DNA of 46,574 nt from Hyphomicrobiales bacterium (GTDB taxonomy: Bacteria > Pseudomonadota > Alphaproteobacteria > Rhizobiales > NORP267): the NCBI GenBank assembly GCA_030688605.1, contig JAUYJB010000002.1, forward strand, positions 1 through 46,574, given 5' to 3'. A model generated the notes under the pieces. It searched no databases, had not been told where the DNA came from, and worked only from the letters and a program-made list of their open reading frames with translations. Position 1 is the stretch's first letter. Every line of letters starts with the position of its first letter. The position numbers and the translations under genes are program-made. Below are positions 7,060-15,325 of this stretch, in pieces.

Positions 7060-8441
7060 TGAACGCGTACACCGCCTTTCTCGAAAGCAAGGCCATCCGG
7101 GCGCGTGAGCGTGGCATGGTGCATGTGCCGGAACTCGTTTCTCATCTATTCCCGTTCCAGCATCTTTGCGTCGAGTTTGCGCTTCGCGCCGGATGCACTG
7201 GCCTGTTTCTCGATACCGGCCTCGGCAAGACCGAATGCCAGTTGGAATTCTGCCAGAAGGCGATAGAGGAAACAAACGGCAAGGCGCTGATTCTGACGCC
7301 TCTCGCGGTCGCCGGTCAGACGAAACGCAGGGCAGATCGTTGGGGCTACGAGGCCCGCGTGATCCGCGAACAGTCGGATGCCGGCCCCGGTATCAACATC
7401 TGCAATTATGATCGGCTCGACAGGATCGACCCGGCCGCCTTCGGCATCGTGTCGCTGGATGAAGCGTCGATCCTCAAGAGCTTTACCGGAAAGACGACAC
7501 GCCGATTGATTGACGCCTTCAAGGGGTGTCGCTTCAAGATGGCGGCAACGGCGACGCCGGCACCGAACGATCACATGGAACTCGGCAACTACTCCGAATT
7601 CATGGAGGTGATGGCCGCGAACGAAATGCTGTCGCGGTTCTTCATCAACGACGCATCGACGGCCTCGCAGCAATGGCGCCTCAAGGGTCATGCCGTGAAT
7701 TCGTTCTGGGACTGGATGGCTTCATGGGCGCGGATGGCATCAACGCCGAGTGATCTTGGCGACAGTGACGATGGGTTCATTCTTCCACCGTTCACCGTGC
7801 GGCGGCACAGGGCAGCGGATAGTCGCATCGACAACGAACTGGCCGACCTGTTCGGTGCGCCGGTCCTGTCCGCGACAACGCTGCACGATGTGAAGCGGCA
7901 AACAATCAATGCCCGCGCCGATGCCGTTGCCGCGATTGTCGCATCCGAGACGGACGAAAGCCGATTGATCTGGTGCGACTCAAACTATGAGGCCGACGCT
8001 CTCAAGAAGGCTCTGCCTGGGGCGACGGAAGTCCGCGGATCAATGTCGATCGATGAGAAGGAAGATCGACTGGCGGCTTTCGAATCCGGCGAAGCACGAC
8101 ACTTGATCGCCAAGCCTTCGATGTGCGGGTTCGGCCTCGACTGGTCTCACTGCGCCCGCATGGTGTTTGTCGGGCGATCGTACTCCTACGAAACGTATTA
8201 TCAGGCGGTTCGCCGGTGCTGGCGCTTCGGACAAAAGCGGCAAGTTATAGTCGATCTTGTCGTGGCCGAAGGTGAAAACGAAATTGGCCGGGTGATCGAC
8301 CGGAAGGCCGACGACCACTCATCCATGAAGATCGCCATGCGAGCCGCCATGCGCCGGGCCACCGGCCGTTCGGCAATCGTCAAGGCCGCATATCAACCAA
8401 CTCACAACACAAGGCTGGCGTCGTGGATATCCGCTGCTTGA
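7059..8441 (+). CDS. SF2 (SNF2/DEAD-like) helicase
   Basis: 460 residues. Motif I is DTGLGKTECQ (about residue 47), motif II is SLDEAS (about 130), and motif III lies in AATATPAPND. The C-terminal lobe holds the Arg-containing motif VI in YQAVRRCWRFGQKRQV. This is the compact phage SF2 type, likely an ATP-driven DNA translocase acting in replication or recombination. The ATG at 7059 is chosen because it overlaps the upstream stop and the conserved sequence begins soon after. It is followed at once by a DNA methyltransferase. Confidence 0.85.
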   Translation: MNAYTAFLESKAIRARERGMVHVPELVSHLFPFQHLCVEFALRAGCTGLFLDTGLGKTECQLEFCQKAIEETNGKALILTPLAVAGQTKRRADRWGYEARVIREQSDAGPGINICNYDRLDRIDPAAFGIVSLDEASILKSFTGKTTRRLIDAFKGCRFKMAATATPAPNDHMELGNYSEFMEVMAANEMLSRFFINDASTASQQWRLKGHAVNSFWDWMASWARMASTPSDLGDSDDGFILPPFTVRRHRAADSRIDNELADLFGAPVLSATTLHDVKRQTINARADAVAAIVASETDESRLIWCDSNYEADALKKALPGATEVRGSMSIDEKEDRLAAFESGEARHLIAKPSMCGFGLDWSHCARMVFVGRSYSYETYYQAVRRCWRFGQKRQVIVDLVVAEGENEIGRVIDRKADDHSSMKIAMRAAMRRATGRSAIVKAAYQPTHNTRLASWISAA

Positions 8442-9313
8442 ATTCGCATCAGGGCGAACGCTTCCAGATGATCAACGGCGATTGCGTCGACGTGTGTGCG
8501 CAGATGCCAGCGGACAGCGTCGACTTCTCGGTCTACTCGCCGCCGTTCGGCTCGCTTTTTGTCTACTCGGACAGCGTTGCCGACATGGGCAACTCGACAG
8601 ACGAGGAATTCGCAGAGCACTACCGTTTTCTTGTCCGCGACAAATTCCGCATCACCAAGCCCGGTCGACTGACGGCGGTTCATTGTTCCGATCTTCCGAT
8701 GACAAAATGGAAGGACGGCGCAATTGGCATCAAGGATTTCTCCGGCGACATTATCCGGGCGCACGCCGACGCCGGCTGGATCATGCACTCACGGCGCACG
8801 ATCTGGAAAAGCCCAGTCACGGAGATGACGCGCACGAAACACGTAGGGCTTCTCTACAAGCAGCTTCGCAAGGACTCGTCCAAGTCTCGCGGCGGAATGC
8901 CCGACTACCTGATGACGTTCATCAAGCCGGGCGAGAATGCGGACCCAATCGAACATACGCCGGAGGAATTTCCATTAGATCAATGGCAGGAATGGGCATC
9001 GCCTGTTTGGATGACGATCGATCAATCCAACGTCCTGAACGTACAGGCGGCGCGCGAGGCTTCTGACGAGCGGCACCTGTGCCCGCTGCAACTCGACGTG
9101 ATCGAACGCGCCGTCACGATGTGGAGCAATCCGGGCGATGTGGTTCTGTCGCCGTTCGCCGGCATCGGATCAGAAGGCGTCACGGCGTTGAGGCTCAAGC
9201 GGCGGTTTCTAGGCGTCGAATTGAAGGAGGCATATTGGCGGCAAGCGTGCCGATTTCTGGATGCCGAAGACCGGCAAGGTGACCTGTTCGCAGCCAGCGA
9301 GGCGGCAGAATGA
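8423..9313 (+). CDS. DNA methyltransferase, N4/N6 beta type
   Basis: 296 residues from a GTG. The catalytic motif IV is YSPPFGSL (about residue 38) and the AdoMet motif I is LSPFAGIGSEG near the C-terminus. The catalytic motif precedes the AdoMet motif, which is the order of the beta class. SPPF leaves open N4-cytosine or N6-adenine. No restriction endonuclease is adjacent, so it is likely an orphan phage methylase that protects the genome or sets regulatory marks. It overlaps the helicase gene by 19 bp. Confidence 0.85.
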   Translation: MDIRCLNSHQGERFQMINGDCVDVCAQMPADSVDFSVYSPPFGSLFVYSDSVADMGNSTDEEFAEHYRFLVRDKFRITKPGRLTAVHCSDLPMTKWKDGAIGIKDFSGDIIRAHADAGWIMHSRRTIWKSPVTEMTRTKHVGLLYKQLRKDSSKSRGGMPDYLMTFIKPGENADPIEHTPEEFPLDQWQEWASPVWMTIDQSNVLNVQAAREASDERHLCPLQLDVIERAVTMWSNPGDVVLSPFAGIGSEGVTALRLKRRFLGVELKEAYWRQACRFLDAEDRQGDLFAASEAAE

Positions 9314-9543
9314 CCGACCTCACCACGCTCTTCGCCGAATCCACCCCCGAGCAGAAAGCCGCCATCGCCAGGCGAACCCTCTGCATGGCCACCAAGATCC
9401 TCATCCTCACCGCCAAGGGCAACGGCGTCACCGACGATCGACTAAAGCAAACCATCCTGGCGCTCCGATCCCCGGAACTCGACGTGCTCCGGAACGAGGA
9501 AGCCGCGGAGCTCATTCGCTATCTCGAACTGGCGGAGGCGTGA
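9310..9543 (+). CDS. hypothetical protein, 77 residues
   Basis: Not recognised. A helical protein (TPEQKAAIARRTLCMATKIL; NEEAAELIRYLELAEA). ATGA overlap with the methyltransferase. Confidence 0.6.
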   Translation: MTDLTTLFAESTPEQKAAIARRTLCMATKILILTAKGNGVTDDRLKQTILALRSPELDVLRNEEAAELIRYLELAEA

Positions 9544-9553
9544 ACCCGTGCGC

Positions 9554-10183
9554 ATGTTCAGCGTCAAAAACTTCGAGCGCTTCCAGCACTACAAGGACCG
9601 CGCGCCGCCGTGGATCAAACTCTACAACGAACTCCTCGACGACTACGAATTCAGCCGCTTGCCGGATGCTAGCAAGTGGCACCTCATTGCTATCTGGCTG
9701 CTAGCAAGTCGCTCCGACAACAAAATACCGTTCGATCCGACATGGGTTGCGAGGCGCATCAACGCCGACTCCGAGGTGAATTTGGATGCACTGCGGGAGG
9801 CCGGATTTATCGTTGTAGATCAAACGCTACAGAGTATGGAGCAAGACGCTAGCGACGTGCAAGCAAAGCGCTTGTCTAGAGAGAGAGGAGAGGGAGAGGG
9901 AGAGGGAGAAAGAAAGAATGCCGAACCCAACGGTTCGGGCGCGGTAAGCGCGCCACTCGATCCTGAAAAAGACCTGTTCGACCGCGGCAAGGCAGTGCTC
10001 GGCAAGTCCGCCGGAGGGCAGATCGTCAAGCTTTTGAAGGCGAAGGGCGGATCAATTCCGCTGGCACGAGCGGCGATCGAGATGGCGGCAACCAAGCAAA
10101 ACGCTGGCGAATATATCGGCGCGATTATTCGAGGCGCGCTTCCCGACGATCCTGCGGAAGCGAGGATGAAGGTGGGGCTATGA
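9554..10183 (+). CDS. replication-initiator-like phage protein
   Basis: About 209 residues (GTG at 9548 gives two more). The N-terminal 95 residues (FERFQHYKDRAPPWIKLYNE; SKWHLIAIWLLASRSDNKIP) are a winged-helix domain common in phage replication-initiation proteins. A charged linker (RERGEGEGEGERK) follows, then a helical C-terminus (GQIVKLLKAKGGSIPLARAA). The position before the zinc ribbon and primase-helicase fits a helicase loader or initiator. The identity is inferred from context and pattern. Confidence 0.65.
   Translation: MFSVKNFERFQHYKDRAPPWIKLYNELLDDYEFSRLPDASKWHLIAIWLLASRSDNKIPFDPTWVARRINADSEVNLDALREAGFIVVDQTLQSMEQDASDVQAKRLSRERGEGEGEGERKNAEPNGSGAVSAPLDPEKDLFDRGKAVLGKSAGGQIVKLLKAKGGSIPLARAAIEMAATKQNAGEYIGAIIRGALPDDPAEARMKVGL
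9879..9918 (+). repeat. pure-purine GAGAGGGA tract inside the initiator gene
   Basis: Forty bases of only A and G, with repeated gagggagaggga units. It encodes the Arg/Glu/Gly linker of the gene above. It could be slippage-prone or form an unusual DNA structure. Confidence 0.8.
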
Positions 10184-10184
10184 G

Positions 10185-10484
10185 ATGCACGACGATCTCC
10201 TCCGCGAAGCCGGCATCGATCTTCGCAACACGTCACCGGGCAACCGGAAAACGCGGTGCCCCCAGTGCTGGCACAAGCGCGTCAAACACAAGCACGACCG
10301 CTCGCTTTCTGTCCGCATCGACGGCGAAGGAATTATTTTCAACTGTCATCATTGCGGCTGGTCGGGAAGGTTGAAAAATGGGCATGAGCGAGAGCGCAGT
10401 CGCGTGGATCGACAGCCGCGGCATCGACCCGGAACTGGCGTCAAAGTTTGGTCTCGAAAGCTACAGGAACGACGATGGTGGTGA
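10185..10484 (+). CDS. primase-type zinc ribbon protein
   Basis: The first 65 residues hold a zinc ribbon, CPQCWHKRVKHKHDRSLSVR then FNCHHCGWSG, as at the N-terminus of T7 gp4-type primases. The frame runs on for about 33 basic residues overlapping the primase-helicase gene. Here the ribbon is a separate gene, in a different frame from the TOPRIM protein. It may act with it in trans. The start at 10185 lies just after the previous stop. Confidence 0.75.
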   Translation: MHDDLLREAGIDLRNTSPGNRKTRCPQCWHKRVKHKHDRSLSVRIDGEGIIFNCHHCGWSGRLKNGHERERSRVDRQPRHRPGTGVKVWSRKLQERRWW

Positions 10485-11832
10485 GGTTCTCGTCTTCCCG
10501 TATTTCGTCGGCGGCGAGCAGGTCAACCGGAAGCATCGCAAGCTGCCAAAGGAGAGATTCTGGCAGGACACGGACGCGACGAAATGCTTCTGGAACTACA
10601 ACGTTCTGGTCGATCCGACGCTGGCCGATGCGCCGCTGATCATCACCGAGGGCGAGCCGGACGCGCTGGTGGCGATCCAGTGCGGGTTTGTCCGCACGAT
10701 GTCGGTGCCGGACGGTGCCCCGGCCCGGCGCGTCGAGGATGCGGAAGCGACGCGAAAGTACACCTACCTAGATCACGGCAGGGGCGGTTTGCGGGACTGC
10801 CGCGAGATCATCTTGGCGGTCGACGGCGATGAGCCCGGCATGTCCTTGATGAACGATCTGGCGCTCAGGATCGGCAAGGCGAAGTGCAAGTGGGTGCGAT
10901 ACCCGAAGGGCTGCAAAGACCTGAACGATACGCTGCTGAAGTACGGCGAGCGCGGCGTCCACGAGGTGTTCAAGCGGGCGCAATGGTGCAAGGTCGACGG
11001 CATCTACCGGATGTCGGAGTTGCCGCCGTACCCAGATCGCCAGCAATACGAGACCGGCTTCGACTGGCTCAGGCCGCACTACCGCATCCGCATGGGCGAT
11101 TTCTGCGTAGTCACCGGCCGCCCCGGCGACGGTAAGACGACGTGGGTGAACGATCTTCTCTGCCGCGTGGTCGAGACGCACGGATGGACGGTGGCGATCG
11201 CCAGCTTCGAGCAGCATCCACAATCGGACTATCGCCGCGCGCTCCGGGAATGGTTCTGCAAGCGGCCGCTGACCGATGGCGCCGGCCGCGAACTGGTGAG
11301 CCCGGAGGAAGTCGCCCAAGCCGACAAGTGGATCGACAAGCATTTCATTTTCATCGTGCCCGACGACGACGATCTGGCGAATCTCGAATGGGTGCTGGAC
11401 AAGTGCGCCGCGGCCGTCATCCGCCACGGCTGTCGCGTGATCAGCATCGATCCGTGGAACGAACTCGATCACGACCGGCCGCACGATGTGAGCCTCACCG
11501 AATACACCGGCCGGGCGATCAAGGAATTCAAGCGCCTGGCGCGGCACCTCGACGTGCATGTGATCGTGGTGGCGCATCCGACCAAGCTTGGAGCAGGCGA
11601 GAAGCCCGGCCTCTACTCGATCTCGGATTCAGCTCACTGGGCAAATAAACCAGACGTTGGCATCGTGATCTGGAAGCCGACCGCGGAGAGCGATCGTGCC
11701 GAACTCCGCGTCGCCAAGAGCCGGTATCATACGCAAATCGGGAAGCCGGGGTCGGTGTGGATGCGCTACGCGGCGCTGACACGCAGGTTCGATGTTTCCG
11801 AAGAACCGAAGCCAGATGGAGACGGAAAATGA
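10378..11832 (+). CDS. TOPRIM primase-helicase (T7 gp4-like)
   Basis: 484 residues. The TOPRIM primase part has ITEGEPDALVA (about residue 86) and AVDGDEPG (about 145). The RecA/DnaB-type helicase has Walker A GRPGDGKTTW (about 247) and a Walker B-like VISIDPWNE (about 357). It would unwind DNA and make primers at the phage fork. The N-terminal zinc ribbon is missing and is encoded by the overlapping upstream gene. A strong ribosome site, GGGAAGG, lies 7 bp before the ATG, which supports a separate start. Confidence 0.9.
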   Translation: MGMSESAVAWIDSRGIDPELASKFGLESYRNDDGGEVLVFPYFVGGEQVNRKHRKLPKERFWQDTDATKCFWNYNVLVDPTLADAPLIITEGEPDALVAIQCGFVRTMSVPDGAPARRVEDAEATRKYTYLDHGRGGLRDCREIILAVDGDEPGMSLMNDLALRIGKAKCKWVRYPKGCKDLNDTLLKYGERGVHEVFKRAQWCKVDGIYRMSELPPYPDRQQYETGFDWLRPHYRIRMGDFCVVTGRPGDGKTTWVNDLLCRVVETHGWTVAIASFEQHPQSDYRRALREWFCKRPLTDGAGRELVSPEEVAQADKWIDKHFIFIVPDDDDLANLEWVLDKCAAAVIRHGCRVISIDPWNELDHDRPHDVSLTEYTGRAIKEFKRLARHLDVHVIVVAHPTKLGAGEKPGLYSISDSAHWANKPDVGIVIWKPTAESDRAELRVAKSRYHTQIGKPGSVWMRYAALTRRFDVSEEPKPDGDGK

Positions 11833-12287
11833 CACGCGAAGAGATCATCGCAGAGTACGGCGCGCTCCTATCCGAGCACGGCCAGTGGTGGGTGATGGAA
11901 TCTGGCCTCGTCGCTCCCGGCGAGAGCAACTACTACATCCCCCGTGAGGACGTGGCGAGGACGCGCGGTGCGGAACGGGCGTCCGAGTGGGTCGCGCACG
12001 TCAGCGAGAAAACTTGGTGCCGGCCGAAAGACCTCATCGAGGCGATACGGGCGGCGATCAGTGCCTACGACCTCGCCAGCAAAATCGACTGGGCTGAAAC
12101 GCGGCGCCAGCTTCTCTGGGATGCCTACGTCGCGTGCTGTGCGGAAGAGGCAGAGCGTCAAATCGGCCGCCTCGGCGCTGGCGTGCATTCGATGTCGGAC
12201 TTGTCGAAGGCGTGGGACTTGGGAGAGCGACTTGCTGGCGAATACTGGTCGCCGTCGCGTGAGTGGAAGGCTGAGCCGTTCGCATGA
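11829..12287 (+). CDS. hypothetical protein, 152 residues
   Basis: Not recognised. N-terminal MTREEIIAEYGALL, Trp-rich, then a helical region with two adjacent Cys (YVACCAEEAERQIG). ATGA overlap with the primase-helicase suggests co-translation. Confidence 0.6.
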   Translation: MTREEIIAEYGALLSEHGQWWVMESGLVAPGESNYYIPREDVARTRGAERASEWVAHVSEKTWCRPKDLIEAIRAAISAYDLASKIDWAETRRQLLWDAYVACCAEEAERQIGRLGAGVHSMSDLSKAWDLGERLAGEYWSPSREWKAEPFA

Positions 12288-12331
12288 CGTGGACGCGCGA
12301 CTACCTGCTCAGAGGGCGCGAAGCCGCATGA
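12284..12331 (+). CDS. 15-residue peptide linking two genes
   Basis: MTWTRDYLLRGREAA, with ATGA overlaps at both ends. It may be a translated coupler rather than a functional peptide. Confidence 0.3.
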   Translation: MTWTRDYLLRGREAA

Positions 12332-12549
12332 TGTCCGGTCATCGCGTTGTCGGCTTTCGGGAAGGCTGGGCGCTCCCGATCGGCAGCTGCACCAAGGCGC
12401 ACTACTTCCGACGCAAAGGCGCAGCCGAGGTCGTCTCGCTTTGCAAACGCCAGACCGGATTTGCCGGGCGGCTTTTCGAGCAGGGCAGTTTTCCGAAGTG
12501 CCGGCTTTGCCTTCGCTCCATCCAGTTTCATGGGACGCCGGCAGAATGA
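12328..12549 (+). CDS. small Cys-containing hypothetical protein
   Basis: 73 residues. A CKRQTGF...PKCRLCL pattern (Cys pair at the end) suggests a possible metal site. Not recognised. ATGA overlaps at both ends support expression. Confidence 0.5.
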   Translation: MMSGHRVVGFREGWALPIGSCTKAHYFRRKGAAEVVSLCKRQTGFAGRLFEQGSFPKCRLCLRSIQFHGTPAE

Positions 12550-12689
12550 ACCGACGCTCGTTTCTGAAATTCGTGCCAGCCGGAATCGTCGGCGGGCGCG
12601 CGGCTGTGAAGGAGGCCGCCGCCAAGACAGCGCAAGACATGGCGCTTGCCACGCCTGTTCCGTCCAATGGGGCCGGGTGGCCCGAATGA
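12546..12689 (+). CDS. 47-residue protein with a Tat-like N-terminus
   Basis: Starts MNRRSFLKFVPAGIVGG, a very good match to the twin-arginine export motif (RRxFLK plus a mildly hydrophobic stretch), then only 30 more residues. The start overlaps the previous stop by ATGA. Either an exported microprotein or a remnant of a longer exported protein. Confidence 0.5.
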   Translation: MNRRSFLKFVPAGIVGGRAAVKEAAAKTAQDMALATPVPSNGAGWPE

Positions 12690-12912
12690 TCGGTCATGGG
12701 CGGCGCAATCTCTGAAGCGGCTTTTCAATCCGGCGCTGTTGGAGCAACGCAAACAGAACATGGTTGTTACTCGGTTCGATCCCGACCTCGCCGCAAACCG
12801 CTCAATGAGCCTTTCGGTCAAGATGTTGATTCAACGCGAGCGAAACTTCAAGCGAGAGACCGAAAGCGAGCGAACCTATCTACAGCAAGTTCTTGACGGC
12901 ACTTGGGACTGA
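12667..12912 (+). CDS. hypothetical protein, about 81 residues
   Basis: Not recognised. A charged helical C-terminus (RERNFKRETESERTYLQQVL). The start is uncertain: ATG at 12667 or TTG at 12646, both inside the previous gene. No clear ribosome site is seen. Confidence 0.45.
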   Translation: MGPGGPNDRSWAAQSLKRLFNPALLEQRKQNMVVTRFDPDLAANRSMSLSVKMLIQRERNFKRETESERTYLQQVLDGTWD

Positions 12913-12920
12913 CTAGCCGC

Positions 12921-13889
12921 ATGAAGCGCCCGATCGAAATATCCAAGCTGATCCGCTGGTCCTGGCGGGAAGAGCTGCCCAAGGCGCAGGCTCTCGGCGG
13001 GTTCACCACTCGCCCGACATGGTCACAGCCCGGATGGGCGGCAATCTCCAAGGCCGGCGTCTACGGTGTTCCCATCCAGGAGACCGACATCAGAAATCGC
13101 TACGGGGTAGTTCCGGACTTCACCGCCGATCGTAACCCGCACCCGGACGCAACGACGGTCTGGTGGCAGGTGCAGGATCTCGCCCACCTCACGCTCACCA
13201 TCTGGGAGGACTGGAATCCGATCGACGAACTTGGATTGCCCGAGGCCAGGGCCGAAGCCGCGGTGGCCAAGGCAGTCGATCGCCTGTGCTTCCGGCAGGG
13301 TCCGGTCTCCCAGGCCGAGCCGGTCAACTACAGCCTCCGCAACTGGCGCGTCGCCAACAGGGAGCAGGGCTTCGCGCTCCGCAAGTCGGCGACGGAGGTG
13401 GTGCTGCACTACGCCACGATGGGCAACGCTCCCGAGTGGAAGACCGAGCAGCCGCAACTGAAAACCGTGAGCGAGCGCGGCAAGCCCAAGTGGTTCCGCC
13501 GCGAGACGATCATCCAAGAGGACACCGGCGCCTACGAGATCGAGATCGACGGGTACAACAAAAAGGCGCAACGGCCTTACGACGATGCTTACCTGAAACA
13601 CTACTACGATCCGGACCTGACCGACATCATCGAGATGCGCGCCGAGTATGAAATCTGGCACGCCGCCATCGGCCACCTCGTCGACCAGCTTGGAACCTCG
13701 CTGGAGGAGTGGGAGCCGCTTCCGCCCGAACTCCCGGCGAGACCATGGGAAGCCGGCGCACCGCCGCCCAGGCGCATCCTTGTGGACCAGAGACCCCGCC
13801 AGCCGCTCTACCGGGAGCCTCGGCCATCCGCCGGGCCGCCGCCGTTCCGGGGGATCAAGCGGGCGAAGGAGCGGATCGCGACAGGCTGA
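12921..13889 (+). CDS. hypothetical phage protein, 322 residues
   Basis: Not recognised. Trp- and Arg-rich, with WWQVQDLAHLTLTIWEDWNP and a Pro/Arg-rich tail (PPPRRILVDQRPRQPLYREP). It is the last gene of the early operon, before the terminator zone. The ATG at 12921 is chosen over 12903 because the longer frame adds only MGLTSR. It might be a DNA-processing or host-interaction protein; the sequence does not decide. Confidence 0.6.
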   Translation: MKRPIEISKLIRWSWREELPKAQALGGFTTRPTWSQPGWAAISKAGVYGVPIQETDIRNRYGVVPDFTADRNPHPDATTVWWQVQDLAHLTLTIWEDWNPIDELGLPEARAEAAVAKAVDRLCFRQGPVSQAEPVNYSLRNWRVANREQGFALRKSATEVVLHYATMGNAPEWKTEQPQLKTVSERGKPKWFRRETIIQEDTGAYEIEIDGYNKKAQRPYDDAYLKHYYDPDLTDIIEMRAEYEIWHAAIGHLVDQLGTSLEEWEPLPPELPARPWEAGAPPPRRILVDQRPRQPLYREPRPSAGPPPFRGIKRAKERIATG

Positions 13890-13968
13890 AAAAACCGAAC
13901 GCAAGCAAACCCCTTGCGTGCGGCAGTCGCTTGACATACCCTGCACATGATTTGGTACGTCCGGATGA

Positions 13969-13997
13969 ACGCCTCGCCAGTGAACTAGGCGGGGCGT
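13969..13997 (+). terminator. hairpin terminator candidate
   Basis: ACGCCTCGCC and GGCGGGGCGT pair 9 of 10 (the mismatch is A/G) around a 9-base loop, followed by cgtcgttt. The T-run is weak. Confidence 0.45.
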
Positions 13998-14071
13998 CGT
14001 CGTTTCGGACCCGGTTCGATCGCCCCGCAAACCCTTGAGTTTGGTAGGCAGGATCGTACCACCCACCCTCC

Positions 14072-14108
14072 GAAAACCCGCCAGTGACGATCTGTGGCGG
14101 TCGTTTTC
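14072..14108. terminator. bidirectional terminator between convergent operons
   Basis: CCGCCA (14078-14083) pairs with TGGCGG (14095-14100), flanked by gaaaac on the left and gttttc on the right, so a U-run follows the stem in both directions. It lies between the ends of the rightward early operon and the leftward island, as expected. The stretch 13890-14106 otherwise holds no supported gene. Confidence 0.6.
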
Positions 14109-14358
14109 AGCGCAGCGCGCGCCGTAGCACCTTGGCGATTTCGTGCAACTCGGCTTCGCGCGCCTCGACGATCGCCAACAGGTCGCTCACGATGCCGGCA
14201 TGGATGCCGCGCTCGCCGGACAGCATGTAGCGGACCGATCGCTCGTTCATGTCCAGCGCACGGGCAAGGGGCGATTGCCATTGATCGCCGAACAGACCGC
14301 GGCCGACGCGCTCAAGCTCCTCGGCGGTTATTACGGCTTGCTTGAACGGTGCGGCCAT
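14107..14358 (-). CDS. small HTH regulator
   Basis: 83 residues with a helix-turn-helix (WQSPLARALDMNERSVRYML then SGERGIHAGI). GGAGGACC lies 6 bp before the ATG at 14358, which fixes the start. It is the last gene of the leftward island and may control the island promoter at about 15590. Exact family not recognised. Confidence 0.7.
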   Translation of the reverse strand: MAAPFKQAVITAEELERVGRGLFGDQWQSPLARALDMNERSVRYMLSGERGIHAGIVSDLLAIVEAREAELHEIAKVLRRALR

Positions 14359-14427
14359 GGTCGGTCCTCCTGTCTGGCGCATCTGGGAGCGGTCGACCGG
14401 GGCCGGCCGCTCGGGGTTGCGTCAGGC
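14359..14427. repeat. intergenic repeat copy A of the leftward island
   Basis: Read leftward, this gap starts with GCCTGACGCAAC including the stop codon of the upstream gene, and contains gatgcgcca and ggagg before the next ATG. The same order is found at 15218-15325. Confidence 0.5.
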
Positions 14428-14643
14428 TTTGGCGATACGCGCGCAGTCGATGTCCGGCTGTCCGTGCCAGAGCGGGGCGCGGTATGGCTGATAGCGCGTC
14501 GGCTCGCCTACGGTCGGCTCGTTCGGACCCCAAGCGAACCACGTCGCATAGCGAACCCCGTCAATCGTCGTCCACTGATTGCCGGCGCCGCCGTTGGTGT
14601 ATTGGATCTTCTCGACCATTCCGGTTTTCCATGGTGCTTTCAC
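14422..14643 (-). CDS. hypothetical protein, Trp-rich
   Basis: 73 residues from a GTG at 14643, with GAGGAG 7 bp upstream. Contains NQWTTIDGVRYATWFAWGP. Resembles small phage proteins of unknown function. Overlap with the upstream gene is avoided by this start. Confidence 0.6.
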   Translation of the reverse strand: MKAPWKTGMVEKIQYTNGGAGNQWTTIDGVRYATWFAWGPNEPTVGEPTRYQPYRAPLWHGQPDIDCARIAKA

Positions 14644-14654
14644 AGTCGATCTCC

Positions 14655-14912
14655 TCAAAACAAATCGGGTTGGACGGGGCCGCGGGTCTTGTCCTTCTCG
14701 CAGCCGGGGATCACGTAGGTTTGCGCGTCGTCAAGGATGAACTGCCAGATTTCGGCGCGCGTTCGTTCCATCGCTTCGGCGTGGTCTATGCCGGGATAGC
14801 GCGCAATCAGGTCCGTGACCTGAGACACGCCAACTGCGTCCATCCACTTCGCAACGGCCGCGGCTTTGAAAGCGAACCGCTTGCCCAAGATCACGGCTTC
14901 GGGGTTGGTCAT
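14655..14912 (-). CDS. hypothetical protein, 85 residues
   Basis: Not recognised. Helical, with MTNPEAVILGKRFAFKAAAV and IPGCEKDKTR. A purine-rich GGGGGC sequence precedes the ATG. Confidence 0.6.
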   Translation of the reverse strand: MTNPEAVILGKRFAFKAAAVAKWMDAVGVSQVTDLIARYPGIDHAEAMERTRAEIWQFILDDAQTYVIPGCEKDKTRGPVQPDLF

Positions 14913-14920
14913 GTCGCCCC

Positions 14921-15217
14921 CTATGCCGCGGCCACGGGGCGCGAATAGCGAATGTGCCAGTCGGTCGCCTCGTCGTCGGTCTTGAACCGGAGCATGGTTG
15001 CCGGCACTTCGAACACCTCATAGCGACGGTGCGAGGTTTCGAAGAAGATCACGGGACGGCCGCGCCAGTCCCAGATTGCAACGCTGGGCGAGTAGGCATA
15101 CGGCGAGCGGATATCCTCGACCTGAACGCGAGCGAGGTACGCAATCGGCCGGGCGCTTAGCTCGATGTTCCAGCGGGCCAGTCCGGTGTAGCTCGTGATG
15201 GTGCGGAGACGTTTCAT
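14921..15217 (-). CDS. hypothetical protein, 98 residues
   Basis: Not recognised. Likely beta-rich (VAIWDWRGRPVIFFETSHRR). AGGACC lies upstream of the ATG. Confidence 0.6.
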   Translation of the reverse strand: MKRLRTITSYTGLARWNIELSARPIAYLARVQVEDIRSPYAYSPSVAIWDWRGRPVIFFETSHRRYEVFEVPATMLRFKTDDEATDWHIRYSRPVAAA

Positions 15218-15325
15218 TGCCAGAGGTCCTTTGACCTATCGACCAGGCCCGATTGCCGTGGTCGTGATGCGGTGGCGCATCGTGCAGCCGGCGCCCGAAG
15301 GAACCGGCTGGGCGTTGCGTCAGGC
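15218..15325. repeat. intergenic repeat copy B of the leftward island
   Basis: GTTGCGTCAGGC at 15314-15325 equals 14416-14427, in both cases containing the stop codon of the upstream gene; tggcgcatc is also shared. This looks like duplicated intergenic sequence. Confidence 0.5.

Noticed and set aside
8423..9313. Helicase plus methyltransferase as a bacterial defence pair
   Set aside because: Both are compact phage types in a replication operon, and no nuclease partner is present.
13931..13997. TTGACA at 13931 and a 7-residue frame ATGAACGCC... before a hairpin, as a possible attenuator or small RNA
   Set aside because: No good -10 at 16-18 bp and no gene downstream on this strand for 1.6 kb.
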